64,000 nucleotides of DNA, taken from positions 54,845-118,844 of the forward strand of contig NZ_JANTYS010000021.1 of the NCBI RefSeq assembly GCF_024808255.1, given 5' to 3'. Source of the stretch: Mucilaginibacter dorajii. GTDB lineage: Bacteria > Bacteroidota > Bacteroidia > Sphingobacteriales > Sphingobacteriaceae. The position numbers and the translations under genes are program-made. The notes under the pieces were generated by a model. That model saw only the letters and a program-made list of their open reading frames with translations. It made no database searches and had not been told where the DNA came from. Below are positions 55,607-64,000 of this stretch, in pieces; within the stretch, counting starts at the first letter, position 1, and each line of letters begins with the position of its first letter.

Positions 55607-55711
55607 AAGCCCCACCCAAACCCTCCCCTGAAGGGGAGGGCTTAAAAAGGACAACTAAAAGTTTTCATTATATAAAAGTCTCCCCCTTCAGGGGGAGATT
55701 TAGAGGGGGCC
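55607..55711. repeat. GC-rich inverted-repeat element (group A), rhamnose operon
   Basis: Arms 55607-55642 (CCCTCCCCTGAAGGGGAGGG) and 55679-55711 (TCCCCCTTCAGGGGGAG). It lies in the gap between isomerase and aldolase genes and may weaken expression of the downstream genes. Confidence 0.82.
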
Positions 55712-55712
55712 C

Positions 55713-57821
55713 CTACCTTACAAACGCCATTGCCACACCGCCATCAACATTCAACACGTTGCCGGTTGATTTGTTGAGCAGGCCGCCGGTAAAGGCGAAG
55801 CAGGCGTTGGCAATATCGGCCGGTAATATTACCTCGTTCAACAAAGTACGTTTGGCGTAATAAGCAGGCAGTTCGGCCACGGTAATACCGTAGGCCTTAG
55901 CCCTACCTTCGGCCCAGCCGCCAGCCCAGATGTTGCTGTCGCTGATCACTGCATCCGGGTTCACCACATTTACGCGGATATGATCGGCACCTAACTCGGC
56001 AGCATTTAAACGGCTCAGGTGTAATTGCGCCGCTTTTGCAGATCCGTAACCGGCATTGTTTGGTCCGCTTACTAAGGCGTTTTTACTTACAATGTTGATG
56101 ATATCGCCACCAATAGCCTGTTTTTGCATGATACCTACGGCCGCCTGGGTAATAAAAAACTGGCCTTTTACCAACACGTCGTATAACAGGTCCCAATCTT
56201 TCTCGGTATGATCACCTATAGATTTAGAGATAGAAAGTCCGGCGTTATTGATCACAATATCCACCCCGCCAAAAGCCAGGGCAGCAGTATCTAAAGCAGC
56301 ACTAATTTGCTCGCTGTTGGTAACATCAAGCACCGCGGTGGCGTATGAATCTTTGCCATATAGTGCTTTAAACTCTTCGCCGGCAGCATCTAAACGCTCG
56401 GTGTTCATATCGTTAAGGATCACAACAGCTCCTTCATCAACAAACTTTTTGGCAATAGCTTTACCTATGCCACCTGCGCTACCGGTGATCAGTGCTATTT
56501 TGCCCGATAAAGCTTTTGGTTTTGGCATACGCTGTAGTTTAGCCTCTTCCAATAACCAGTACTCGATATCAAATGCCTCCTGGCGGGGTAATGAAGTGTA
56601 TTCTGATATGGCTTCCGCACCCTTCATCACATTGATAGCGTTAGTATAAAACTCGGCAGCAACGCGGGCGGTTTGTTTATCTTTTGAAAAAGAGAACAAG
56701 CCTACGCCGGGATATAAAATGATAACCGGGTTGGTATCACGTATGGCCGGGCTGTTATCGTGTTTGCAGGTATTGTAATAATCAGTATACATTTGGCGGT
56801 AAGCCTCAAATGCAGGGGTAAGGCGTTCCTGTAATGCTTTTACATCACTTAGGTCTTCGCCGGGTTGCAGATCCAATACCAGGGGACTGATCTTTGTTCT
56901 CAAAAAGTGATCCGGGCAACTGGTACCCAAAGGGGCCAGGCGATCAAGATCGTTGGAGTTGATAAATTCCAGTACACGGGCATCATCAGTAAAATGACCA
57001 ACCATGTGTTTTTGGCTTGAGCAAAAACCGCGCAGGATAGGGGCAATTGCTGCAGCCTGTTTTTTGCGACCGGCCTCATCAAGGCTTTCAATTTTCTGTC
57101 CGCCAAAAACGGGGGCTTTTTTGCCGTAATTTTCTTCCAGGTATTCGGCACATTTTTCAATAACCTCTAAAGTGTTGATATAGCTTTCGTAAGCCGTATC
57201 GCCCCAGGTAAACAAGCCGTGCGAGCCCAGCATAATGCCACGGATGCCGGGGTTTTCATCCAGGCATTGTTTTAATTGCAGGCCTAATTCAAAGCCCGGT
57301 TTTTTCCACTCCACCCAACCAATGGTGCCGCCAAACAATTCCTGGGTTATTTTTTTACCATCTTTTGCTGCCGCGATAGCAATGGCCGCATCGGGGTGCA
57401 GGTGATCAATATGCGCGAAAGGTAAAAAGCCGTGAAGTGGGGTATCTATTGATGGAGCTTTGGATGCCAGGTCATAAATACAGTGGTTAAACAGTTCAAC
57501 CATTTCATCCTCATGCTCCACGCCGCGATAAACATTTTTAAGGCTGCGCAGGCGATCAACGTAAAGGGCAGCCAAACCGCTTTTTTTCAAGGTGCCAATG
57601 TCGCCCCCCGATCCTTTGATCCACATTACTTCCACTTCGGAACCGGTAAGCGGATCTTTGCTCATTACTTTGCAGGAGGTATTGCCCCCGCCATAGTTGG
57701 TTAACCGTAAATCGGCACCTAATAAGTTTGATCTATATATTAATAATGCAACTTCATCGCCCGCGAGTTCGGCCGCTTTTGCATCGTCCCACAGGTAGCT
57801 TACATGCTTAAATTGTGACAT
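55713..57821 (-). CDS. Bifunctional L-rhamnulose-1-phosphate aldolase / L-lactaldehyde dehydrogenase
   Basis: A 702-residue fusion. Residues 1-390 are a class II aldolase with GGGNTSCKV and the zinc-site histidines in LPFAHIDHLHPDA. Residues about 430-700 are a short-chain dehydrogenase with the Rossmann GSAGGIGKAIAKKF and the catalytic YGSAK motif. It splits rhamnulose-1-phosphate into DHAP and L-lactaldehyde and then oxidises the aldehyde. This fusion type (RhaEW in Bacillus) is known. It is the second gene of the operon. Confidence 0.92.
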   Translation of the reverse strand: MSQFKHVSYLWDDAKAAELAGDEVALLIYRSNLLGADLRLTNYGGGNTSCKVMSKDPLTGSEVEVMWIKGSGGDIGTLKKSGLAALYVDRLRSLKNVYRGVEHEDEMVELFNHCIYDLASKAPSIDTPLHGFLPFAHIDHLHPDAAIAIAAAKDGKKITQELFGGTIGWVEWKKPGFELGLQLKQCLDENPGIRGIMLGSHGLFTWGDTAYESYINTLEVIEKCAEYLEENYGKKAPVFGGQKIESLDEAGRKKQAAAIAPILRGFCSSQKHMVGHFTDDARVLEFINSNDLDRLAPLGTSCPDHFLRTKISPLVLDLQPGEDLSDVKALQERLTPAFEAYRQMYTDYYNTCKHDNSPAIRDTNPVIILYPGVGLFSFSKDKQTARVAAEFYTNAINVMKGAEAISEYTSLPRQEAFDIEYWLLEEAKLQRMPKPKALSGKIALITGSAGGIGKAIAKKFVDEGAVVILNDMNTERLDAAGEEFKALYGKDSYATAVLDVTNSEQISAALDTAALAFGGVDIVINNAGLSISKSIGDHTEKDWDLLYDVLVKGQFFITQAAVGIMQKQAIGGDIINIVSKNALVSGPNNAGYGSAKAAQLHLSRLNAAELGADHIRVNVVNPDAVISDSNIWAGGWAEGRAKAYGITVAELPAYYAKRTLLNEVILPADIANACFAFTGGLLNKSTGNVLNVDGGVAMAFVR

Positions 57822-57825
57822 ATTT

Positions 57826-57950
57826 AATTATTGAATTACTGAATTATTGAGTTAGTGAATTATTTATTTTTTGAATTACTGAATGCAATTATTGATAAAA
57901 CTATTGAAGCTCAATCAATAATTCAGTCAATCAATAATTCAATAATTATT
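57826..57950. repeat. Word-repeat inverted element (group B), rhamnose transporter gap
   Basis: Left arm 57826-57884 repeats TTGAATTATTGA; right arm 57912-57950 is TCAATAATTCAGTCAATC and more, overlapping the stop codon of the transporter gene. Confidence 0.8.
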
Positions 57951-59025
57951 TTAGCGAGTTACCATAACCTACTACCAAAACTGATAGTACAATTACAGCT
58001 ATACCCGCTATTACAGTGGTAAACGCTTTTTTGCTTACGCCTTTCCACTCTTTTAATACCAAGCCCCAGGTGTTTGCTACCAGGATAATAAAGGCCATGT
58101 GCAAAATCCAGGAGCTGGCACCATTACCCATTTTACTTTCACCCATGCCATAAAAAAAGAACTGCAAAAACCAGGTGGTGCCTGCCAATGCTGCAAAAAT
58201 GTAGTTTTTAAGCAATGGCGTTTTTTTATCGGTATAGTTACTAAACGTTTTGTTGCGTGCATTTAGCACCATACACCATATAAAGTTGGTTGTTAAACCA
58301 CCCCATAGTATAATAATATAGGTAACATTGTTTTGAAACAGAAAGTTTCCCTGCCCCGGGTGCCCGGCTTGCCAAATTTGATTGGCGGTATCGGCCATTG
58401 ATTTACCGGCTTCAATGCCGAAGTTGAAACAGGCGCTTAATATGCCCGATACTACAGCCACCAGGATACCCAGGCCAAATTTGTAATCTTTATTTTCCTG
58501 GGCTATGGTTTTATCTGCTGATAGCTCCTTTTCCTTAAGCATGCCGGCCCTGCCGCAGATCACGATTCCCGCAACACATAACAGCAAACCTACTAATACA
58601 AACTGGCCCCATTGGTTATGTAGCATCATGCTTAAGGTATCCTTGCCCACTTTAGGGAAAAGATCATAATATACCGATGGGATCAATGCGCCAAATACGG
58701 AGCATAATCCCAGTATAATAGTGCTGCCCAATGATACCCCTAAATATCGCACCCCCAAACCATAAGTAAGGCCCCCTATACCCCAAAGCAAGCCCATTAG
58801 GTACGTCCACCCGATGATGGATGCATTGGTGTGGCTAATAATATCTGCAAAGCCCGGGATAGTTAACCATGCAGCCAGCGGGGGTACAATGAACCACGAA
58901 AAAATGCCACCTACTATCCAGTAGCTTTCCCAGGCCCATCCTTTAATTTTTTTGTAGGGGATGTAAAAACTCCCCGAGGCAAAACCGCCGATGAAATGGA
59001 AGAACACTCCAAAAATTACTTGCAT
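57946..59025 (-). CDS. rhaT: L-rhamnose-proton symporter
   Basis: A 359-residue protein with about ten membrane helices and the RhaT marks FHFIGGFASGSFYIPYKKIKGW and LLWGIGGLTYGLGVRYLGVSLG, plus FNFGIEAGKS in the middle. It imports L-rhamnose with protons. The first gene of the operon; no regulator (AraC, GntR or LacI type) lies beside it. The promoter must lie in 59026-59233 or nearer; no clear box was found. The gap holds a doubled GAGGTTCGGGGA word near 59112-59143. Confidence 0.92.
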   Translation of the reverse strand: MQVIFGVFFHFIGGFASGSFYIPYKKIKGWAWESYWIVGGIFSWFIVPPLAAWLTIPGFADIISHTNASIIGWTYLMGLLWGIGGLTYGLGVRYLGVSLGSTIILGLCSVFGALIPSVYYDLFPKVGKDTLSMMLHNQWGQFVLVGLLLCVAGIVICGRAGMLKEKELSADKTIAQENKDYKFGLGILVAVVSGILSACFNFGIEAGKSMADTANQIWQAGHPGQGNFLFQNNVTYIIILWGGLTTNFIWCMVLNARNKTFSNYTDKKTPLLKNYIFAALAGTTWFLQFFFYGMGESKMGNGASSWILHMAFIILVANTWGLVLKEWKGVSKKAFTTVIAGIAVIVLSVLVVGYGNSLK

Positions 59026-59233
59026 ACTCTTAATTGGTTTATATATTGGTAAAGCTAATTTAGGAGATATAAATTAAGGAACTATCCTTGTCTGTCATGA
59101 ATTTGGGGGGATGAGGTTCGGGGAGTGGGTGGTGAGGTTCGGGGAACTGTTTTGTGTAAAGACGCAATATTTTCCGTCTCGCGCTGTACATAGCGGTTTT
59201 ACAGGTGCAATGGCATAACCGATTGGATTGGTT

Positions 59234-59830
59234 TTAAGATCGGGCAAATAACATCAATAATCCGATATCACCATTATCAGCCTTACGAATTGCCCTTAGA
59301 TATTGTTCGCGCGCTTCATCGGCTTTAATGAGGTTTGAGCTTCCCCATGAGTATACGGGCTCATTAAAAATATGTTCAATTAAAATATCGGCTATCAACC
59401 TGGAGTGACGGCCATTGCCGTTAGCGAAACAATGGATTTTAACTATGCGATGTTTAAAGCGAATGGCGATTTCGTTGGGAGGATAAATGGCATTTTTGAT
59501 CCAAAATTGGGTGTCATCTAATAACGTCCTTAATTCTATACTCACGTGGAAACGATCTACGCCAATATTTTTATTGGTGTTTCTGAATTTGCCAGCCCAG
59601 GCCCAGGTATCACCAAACATACGGCGATGCAGTTCCTTTACAAATTTTTCGGTTAGTATTCTGCCGGGGTTAAATTTTCTTGTTAAAGTCCACTCAATGG
59701 CTTTTTGAATATTGAGTTGTTCAAACTCATCCAATTCTGCACGTGTAGTAATGGTAGTAATAAGCAAACCCTCTTTTTCCTCTTCATCTAAAGGGGTTTG
59801 CCCATCCTGGTATTCAAAGTTTACTCCCAT
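59234..59830 (-). CDS. Fic-domain protein (mobile mystery protein B type)
   Basis: A 198-residue Fic/DOC protein. The catalytic motif HCFANGNGRHSR (HxFxxGNGRxxR) is intact, so AMP transfer or a related modification is expected. KNIGVDRFHVSIELRTLLDD is the flap region. It is the second gene of a two-gene operon with an HTH partner; the frames overlap by ten bases. This pair is found with mobile elements and resembles a toxin-antitoxin or regulator/effector unit. Confidence 0.88.
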   Translation of the reverse strand: MGVNFEYQDGQTPLDEEEKEGLLITTITTRAELDEFEQLNIQKAIEWTLTRKFNPGRILTEKFVKELHRRMFGDTWAWAGKFRNTNKNIGVDRFHVSIELRTLLDDTQFWIKNAIYPPNEIAIRFKHRIVKIHCFANGNGRHSRLIADILIEHIFNEPVYSWGSSNLIKADEAREQYLRAIRKADNGDIGLLMLFARS

Positions 59831-60285
59831 AGGTATTTTGGCAGCTCGGCTTTGATCTCTTCCGTTTTTTCCTGTATTGCTTTTTCTATTCTCTCGCCCG
59901 AGTTTTCCTGGTCTTCCAGTTTCATTGAGTTAGATGTTCGTAACACAATTTTTTTGGCAAGCTCTTTAGCCCGTTTTTCAATCATTAATTCGATAGAGCC
60001 ATCCTTAGGAATTATTCCATACACCAGTTTCATATCTAAGGCATTTGCGGCCTCCCGCAAACGGTTTAGCGTAATGGTACCCATAGCTTCCCGCATTTCC
60101 AGGTCGTTTGCACTTTGGGGAGTAATATTTAAACGGTTCCCTAATTGCTGTAAAGTCATTTTAAGCGATACCCGTACAGCATTCAACCATCCCTTTGATG
60201 GTACAATAACATTTTCAACAGATTGAAAAACGTTAAGCTTTTTATCCATCTGCTCTATAACCAACTGTTGCTTCCTGTTTTTCAT
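59821..60285 (-). CDS. HTH protein, partner of the Fic gene (mobile mystery protein A type)
   Basis: The ATG at 60285 gives 154 residues. An HTH stretch (MTLQQLGNRLNITPQSANDL and REAMGTITLNRLREAANAL) is preceded by a basic helix and followed by a charged, helical C-terminus. It reads like the autoregulatory partner of the Fic protein. The promoter and a dyad of 11-bp arms lie just upstream, which fits autoregulation. Confidence 0.85.
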   Translation of the reverse strand: MKNRKQQLVIEQMDKKLNVFQSVENVIVPSKGWLNAVRVSLKMTLQQLGNRLNITPQSANDLEMREAMGTITLNRLREAANALDMKLVYGIIPKDGSIELMIEKRAKELAKKIVLRTSNSMKLEDQENSGERIEKAIQEKTEEIKAELPKYLWE

Positions 60286-60306
60286 GTTCTTATTGATAAT
60301 TATAAA

Positions 60307-60359
60307 CAAAAATAAGTCTATAGTCTTAAATAAGCAAATTTATTTAATACTATAGACTT
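60307..60359 (-). promoter_or_regulatory. Promoter and operator dyad of the HTH-Fic operon
   Basis: On the minus strand a TTG (60335-60337) lies 20 bp from TATTTTTG (60307-60314), a canonical Bacteroidota promoter. The dyad AAGTCTATAGT (60314-60324) / ACTATAGACTT (60349-60359) brackets the -33 box, so a repressor bound there would block it. Confidence 0.72.
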
Positions 60360-60372
60360 ATAAAATTAAATA

Positions 60373-60396
60373 TTTATCAGCTTATAGGCTGATAAA
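60373..60396 (-). terminator. Hairpin between hydrolase and HTH-Fic operon
   Basis: A perfect 9-bp stem (60373-60381 with 60388-60396) and a six-base loop just after the stop of the hydrolase, followed on the minus strand by an AT-rich stretch. A weak terminator. Confidence 0.55.
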
Positions 60397-60408
60397 CTGT
60401 TGGGTCAA

Positions 60409-61239
60409 TTACCGTTTATTAAACGGTTGTTGAAAAAAGTCGTCAACTATTTTATTGAACTCGTCCTTATGTTCGATAAGGGTAGGGTGACCAGAGTTGG
60501 GCACTATCCACAGATATGCTTTCGGAATGCCCTGGTAAATTTGAACGGTGTGGGGTACCGGGATCACATCATGATCGCCACCTATGATTAGGGAAGGGCA
60601 TTGGATCTTTCTCAGTTCGGGAAGGGTGATGTTAGGTTGCAGCCAGTCGAGCATGAATATCTTCCAGTCGTTTTTTTCTTTGGCGGTTTTCCAAACGGTG
60701 TTCTTATCTTTTTCAAATTGTTTTTGCTCGTCTTTCCAGTATTGGGGCACAATCCCGGTCGAGTCGGGCCACAGGTTAGCACCAGTTGATGCCAGTTTAA
60801 TTACTTTTTTGGGGTGACGCATGGCCAGTTCCAGCGCGTTGATGCCACCATCGCTCCAACCTATTACATATGCCGAATCTATATGCATTACATCAAGCAG
60901 CCCGGCAAAATCATCGGCCATCTGCTCAAAGCTCAGGGAGTCCGCAGAGTCAGTCGATTTGCCATGGGCACGGCTATCAACAGCGATAACTTTATATTTT
61001 TTAGCAAAATAGGGGATGTTGTTTGAAAAGGCTTCAATACTGCCACCGTTGCCATGGATAAGCAATAAGGGCTTGCCGCTGCCATAAGTTTCGGCATATA
61101 GCTTTATGCCGCGCACATCGTAATATTTGCCGGCTGTGGCATTTTTACCATATACTATTGATTTTTCCTGGCTGCAGCCTACTTGTATAAAAGCAATAAA
61201 AAGTACGGCGGCAATAAAAAGTGTTTTTAATGGCATCAT
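60409..61239 (-). CDS. Alpha/beta hydrolase lipoprotein
   Basis: A 276-residue protein with a lipoprotein signal (IAFIQVGCSQEK). The hydrolase elements are LLLIHGNGGSIEAF, VIAVDSRAHGKST, the nucleophile elbow VIGWSDGGINAL, GGDHDVIPVP for the acid and NSGHPTLIEH for the His. All triad parts are present. Substrate unknown. Start at either of two adjacent ATG codons (61239 or 61236). Confidence 0.88.
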   Translation of the reverse strand: MMPLKTLFIAAVLFIAFIQVGCSQEKSIVYGKNATAGKYYDVRGIKLYAETYGSGKPLLLIHGNGGSIEAFSNNIPYFAKKYKVIAVDSRAHGKSTDSADSLSFEQMADDFAGLLDVMHIDSAYVIGWSDGGINALELAMRHPKKVIKLASTGANLWPDSTGIVPQYWKDEQKQFEKDKNTVWKTAKEKNDWKIFMLDWLQPNITLPELRKIQCPSLIIGGDHDVIPVPHTVQIYQGIPKAYLWIVPNSGHPTLIEHKDEFNKIVDDFFQQPFNKR

Positions 61240-61471
61240 AACTTATGATTAGCGGGTTACGTTTAAGCTTTAAATATAAAATTTAAGACCTGTATTTATG
61301 CGAATTTTAGCGGTGCGATGGAAATTATCAAACTAATAAAGCTAACTCACTAACTAATACTACCTTTGCGAAACTTAATTAAATATAAATTTAAACTATT
61401 GCACCAAACAATATGTTAATTATATCCTTTATGGATAAAATGTTTGTTGTGCCAATATATACTTGTTGTTC

Positions 61472-62299
61472 ATGCCTGCCATCTGCCTAAAAAATACCTA
61501 TACAACTACCCTTGTTTATTTTATTGTTAGTCTGTTTGCTGTAAACAATTCATTTGCGCAACAAAGCAACGGCACCCAATCCGTTACCAATCATTTTAAA
61601 TTTAAAACGGTGATTATCGATGCCGGGCATGGTGGTAAAGATCCTGGCGCACATGGTGCTACGTCAAAAGAAAAAGATATCGCGCTGAACATAGCCAAAA
61701 AACTTCGCGATTTGATCAATAACGAGATGCCGGGTATTAAAACCGTAATGACCCGGAGTACCGATGTTTTTATTGAGCTGCACAAACGTACTGAAATTGC
61801 CAACAGCAACCATGGTAACCTGTTTATATCCATCCATTGTAATTCAACCCCGCAAAAAAGGGCAACAGAGCATGGCACACTTGTATTGGTATATGGCTTT
61901 CACCGTAGTGAGGAGCAACGCGAGGCTCTTAGAGAAAATGCATCTATCTTTATTGAAAAGGATTATAAAGAGAAGTATAACGGTTATGGGGATGACGGCG
62001 TGGTGAACACCATTGTACTTAATGCCTTTCAACAAAAATATCGTAAACAAAGCATCCATTTTGGCGATATGATAACCCACGAGCTTAAAAAAGCTGATGG
62101 CCGCCACACTTACGGTGTAAAAGAACAAGGTGTACTGGTACTGGCCCAAAGCGGCATGCCCGCGGTGCTGGTTGAAACCGGGTTTATTAATAACCCGGCC
62201 GACGAAGAATATCTAAACTCAAAAGACGGGCAATTTGAAATTGCCACATCTATATTAAAATCCCTTAAAAAATACAGGGATAGCCTGGAGGGCAGATAG
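61472..62299 (+). CDS. N-acetylmuramoyl-L-alanine amidase (AmiC-type)
   Basis: The ATG at 61472 gives 275 residues. After a signal peptide (FAVNNSFAQQS) the Amidase_3 domain fills the rest: VIIDAGHGGKDPGAHG (zinc His), TRSTDVFIELHKRTEIAN, LFISIHCNSTP (zinc His) and AVLVETGFINNPADEEYL (catalytic Glu). It cuts the stem peptide from muramic acid in the cell wall, in division. No SPOR or LysM domain, so the protein is short. It is a host enzyme, not phage lysin. Confidence 0.93.
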   Translation: MPAICLKNTYTTTLVYFIVSLFAVNNSFAQQSNGTQSVTNHFKFKTVIIDAGHGGKDPGAHGATSKEKDIALNIAKKLRDLINNEMPGIKTVMTRSTDVFIELHKRTEIANSNHGNLFISIHCNSTPQKRATEHGTLVLVYGFHRSEEQREALRENASIFIEKDYKEKYNGYGDDGVVNTIVLNAFQQKYRKQSIHFGDMITHELKKADGRHTYGVKEQGVLVLAQSGMPAVLVETGFINNPADEEYLNSKDGQFEIATSILKSLKKYRDSLEGR

Positions 62300-62476
62300 G
62301 TTAATCGCATTCCCGCTACACCTCCATTTCAATTTATCTTCACCGATATAAAACCTGATTTAACGCCGCGTTAAACCTTATATTATTCAGATAAATATTT
62401 ATTTAATAATAGTTAAATTGATAAAATAACGAAAAATAATTGCCGTTATCCTTGCTCAATAAACTATTATTCACAA

Positions 62477-63142
62477 ATGAAAAAAATCCTATTTTTAATC
62501 CCTGCATTTTTACTGGCTTTTCAAATTTCAAAAGCCCAAACCGAAAAAGGCTCACAAACACTGGGTGTTAACCTGAATTTCAGTTATCAAAAGTCTGATA
62601 ACTTGTCAATAAATCCGTCTGATAATTCGTCGGTAAATGTGGTTAATAAATATACCTTATTTGGTGTTGCTCCTACTTACAGCTACTTCATCGCCAATAA
62701 ATTAGACATTGGGGCAACACTTGGCTATGATTATCTTCACTTTGATAATGGCGATCAAAGTTATCCGCAAACCCGGCATGAACATGATTATACTGCTTCT
62801 ATATTTTTAAGGAAGTATTTGATGTATAACGAAAAGTTTGGCATTCGTACAGGACCGTACCTTACTTATGTTAGATTTGACAGCAAGGATACCTATCCGG
62901 CAAATTCCTCTATCAATAATACCACCAGTAAAAGTGACAGCTATCTTGCCGGAATAAACTTGGGACTTGTTTATTACCCATCAAAATGCCTTGGTTTTGC
63001 AGCAAATTTGGCTAATCTGAGCTATAGCCACGTTAAAACGGACAGCGGTGTTAATGGGCACGGAAAAACCGATAATGTTAATTTCAATTTTATTAGCAAT
63101 AACATCGGTATCTCGGTATTTTATGTATTTGGGGCCAAATAG
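62477..63142 (+). CDS. Outer-membrane beta-barrel protein, copy 1
   Basis: A 221-residue protein with a signal peptide (KKILFLIPAFLLAFQISKAQ) and a barrel of alternating strands (VAPTYSYFIANKLDIGATLG, RKYLMYNEKFGIRTGP). The last residues (GISVFYVFGAK) form a terminal strand. The next gene encodes a close paralogue, so this is a tandem duplication. Porin-like or structural outer-membrane protein; ligand unknown. Confidence 0.85.
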   Translation: MKKILFLIPAFLLAFQISKAQTEKGSQTLGVNLNFSYQKSDNLSINPSDNSSVNVVNKYTLFGVAPTYSYFIANKLDIGATLGYDYLHFDNGDQSYPQTRHEHDYTASIFLRKYLMYNEKFGIRTGPYLTYVRFDSKDTYPANSSINNTTSKSDSYLAGINLGLVYYPSKCLGFAANLANLSYSHVKTDSGVNGHGKTDNVNFNFISNNIGISVFYVFGAK

Positions 63143-63244
63143 TCATTAAACATACAGGCAAATCTTATTGGTTTGCCTGTAATAATTGCCATCCCCCGTA
63201 AAAAAAAAGTATCCTGCAAAAATCTTAACGAACTATTATCACAA

Positions 63245-63889
63245 ATGAAAAAAATCCTGTTTTTAATCCCTGCCTTTTTATTGACTTTTCAAATTTCAAA
63301 AGCCCAAACCGAAAAAGGTTCACAAACCTTAGGTATTAATTTAGCTTTAGGGTATAGTAAACAAAGTAACCCTAATCTAAATGGTAATAGTAATGCTTTT
63401 ACCAATACTGAATTAAAGTACCTGAATTACACTATTGGTCCAACTTACAGCTACTTTATTGCAGATAAGCTGGATATTGGCGGGAGCCTATTTTATTCGA
63501 ACAATAGAAGTGATTATGCCGACAATTCTACTGAGCGTTATCATTCTTATGGAGCCTCGGTTACGTTAAGGAAATATCTGATGTTTAACCAATATCTTGG
63601 TTTTCGTGCGGGGCCTCAATTAAGTTATGCAAGATCTGTCCAAAATACTAACGGAGGCATTTATTCGTCAGACGGTACTACTAATAGTTATACGGGTGGC
63701 GTAAACCTGGGCTTTGTTTATTATCCAATAAAGCGTATGGGGTTATCTGCTATCCTTGCAAGTTTAAACTACAATCACAGCAGTACTTTGTATAGCAATG
63801 GTTTGCACGGCAAAACAGATAATTTAAATTTTGCCTGGGTTAGCAATAACCTTGGTCTATCGGCATTTTACATTTTCGGCGGTAAATAG
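63245..63889 (+). CDS. Outer-membrane beta-barrel protein, copy 2
   Basis: The ATG at 63245 gives 214 residues. Signal peptide and mature start are nearly identical to copy 1 (TEKGSQTLGINLALGYSK), later strands diverge with the same plan (TIGPTYSYFIADKLDIGGSL, RKYLMFNQYLGFRAGPQL). It follows 102 bp after copy 1. The DNA identity near the start suggests a recent tandem duplication with divergence of the loops, as in variable surface proteins. Confidence 0.85.
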   Translation: MKKILFLIPAFLLTFQISKAQTEKGSQTLGINLALGYSKQSNPNLNGNSNAFTNTELKYLNYTIGPTYSYFIADKLDIGGSLFYSNNRSDYADNSTERYHSYGASVTLRKYLMFNQYLGFRAGPQLSYARSVQNTNGGIYSSDGTTNSYTGGVNLGFVYYPIKRMGLSAILASLNYNHSSTLYSNGLHGKTDNLNFAWVSNNLGLSAFYIFGGK

Positions 63890-63907
63890 CTTTTAACCTT
63901 GTATTAC

Positions 63908-63946
63908 GAGGCTGTATCATAAATCATGATCAGCCTCTTTTTTATT
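63908..63946 (+). terminator. Terminator after the tandem outer-membrane genes
   Basis: GAGGCTG..ATCAT (63908-63920) pairs with ATGATCAGCCTC (63926-63937), followed by a T run. Confidence 0.85.
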
Positions 63947-64000
63947 ACTAATGTTTTATTGCTGTAAATTCAAATATCTATTTATTGTTTAATTTGTTTT

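Noticed and set aside
61472..62299. Phage endolysin
   Set aside because: The amidase has a signal peptide and AmiC-like catalytic core in a host context 26 kb from the phage block; it is a host cell-wall enzyme.

Overview
The window looks like a chromosomal segment of a Bacteroidota bacterium, most likely Sphingobacteriaceae (Mucilaginibacter/Pedobacter type). The reasons are SusC/SusD/SusE genes behind an ECF sigma/FecR pair, many lipoproteins with Bacteroidota-style lipoboxes, A-rich rather than Shine-Dalgarno leaders, and TTG / TAnnTTTG promoter boxes. The genus is inference; no rRNA or tRNA gene was found.

Layout. (1) 1-757: 3' part of a phosphocholine-type phospholipase C. (2) 1140-11557: a polysaccharide utilisation locus: ECF sigma factor, FecR anti-sigma, SusC, SusD, SusE-like lipoprotein and two GH76 endo-alpha-mannanase-like enzymes, which suggests yeast/fungal alpha-mannan use. 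(3) 11611-35025: a phage structural block read right to left: small and large terminase, a tail-assembly chaperone with an apparent programmed -1 frameshift, tail/baseplate proteins, tape measure, ClpP-type prohead protease with scaffold tail, HK97-like capsid, a tube-like protein, portal, connector, a tail fibre with a built-in SGNH esterase, two small membrane proteins of lysis type and an O-acyltransferase. Two lipoproteins sit inside it on the opposite strand. No integrase, transposase, replication gene or clear endolysin is visible. (4) 35299-36410: Xre/RES toxin-antitoxin pair. (5) 36504-50000: host genes (BamA-like barrel, lipoproteins, RRM protein, TPR protein, YnfA), an S24-type repressor with divergent small genes, small paralogous membrane proteins, and a decayed GNAT acetyltransferase at 39936-40426. 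(6) 50527-52343: ThuA-like protein and an alpha/beta hydrolase, followed by a cluster of palindromic repeats. (7) 52927-59025: L-rhamnose operon (transporter, aldolase-dehydrogenase fusion, isomerase, kinase). (8) 59234-60285: Fic/HTH pair of the 'mobile mystery' type. (9) 60409-63889: lipoprotein hydrolase, N-acetylmuramoyl-L-alanine amidase and a tandem pair of outer-membrane proteins.

The most striking structure outside genes is a dense set of palindromic intergenic elements. One group has GC-rich arms built on CCCCCT(G/A)AAGGGGG; six lie at gene junctions, five of them inside the phage block, where they supply the last codons and stop of at least two proteins. A second group has arms made of two to four repeats of a short word that differs from site to site. 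A third set, at 21520-21932, is four copies of a roughly 56-bp repeat with a conserved TGACA-n6-TGTCA core beside a small HTH-like gene.

Candidates for something new are the phage block as a structural-only, possibly domesticated or GTA-like particle locus, its G/GT-type frameshift, and the word-repeat hairpin elements. All functional statements rest on sequence reading without database search.
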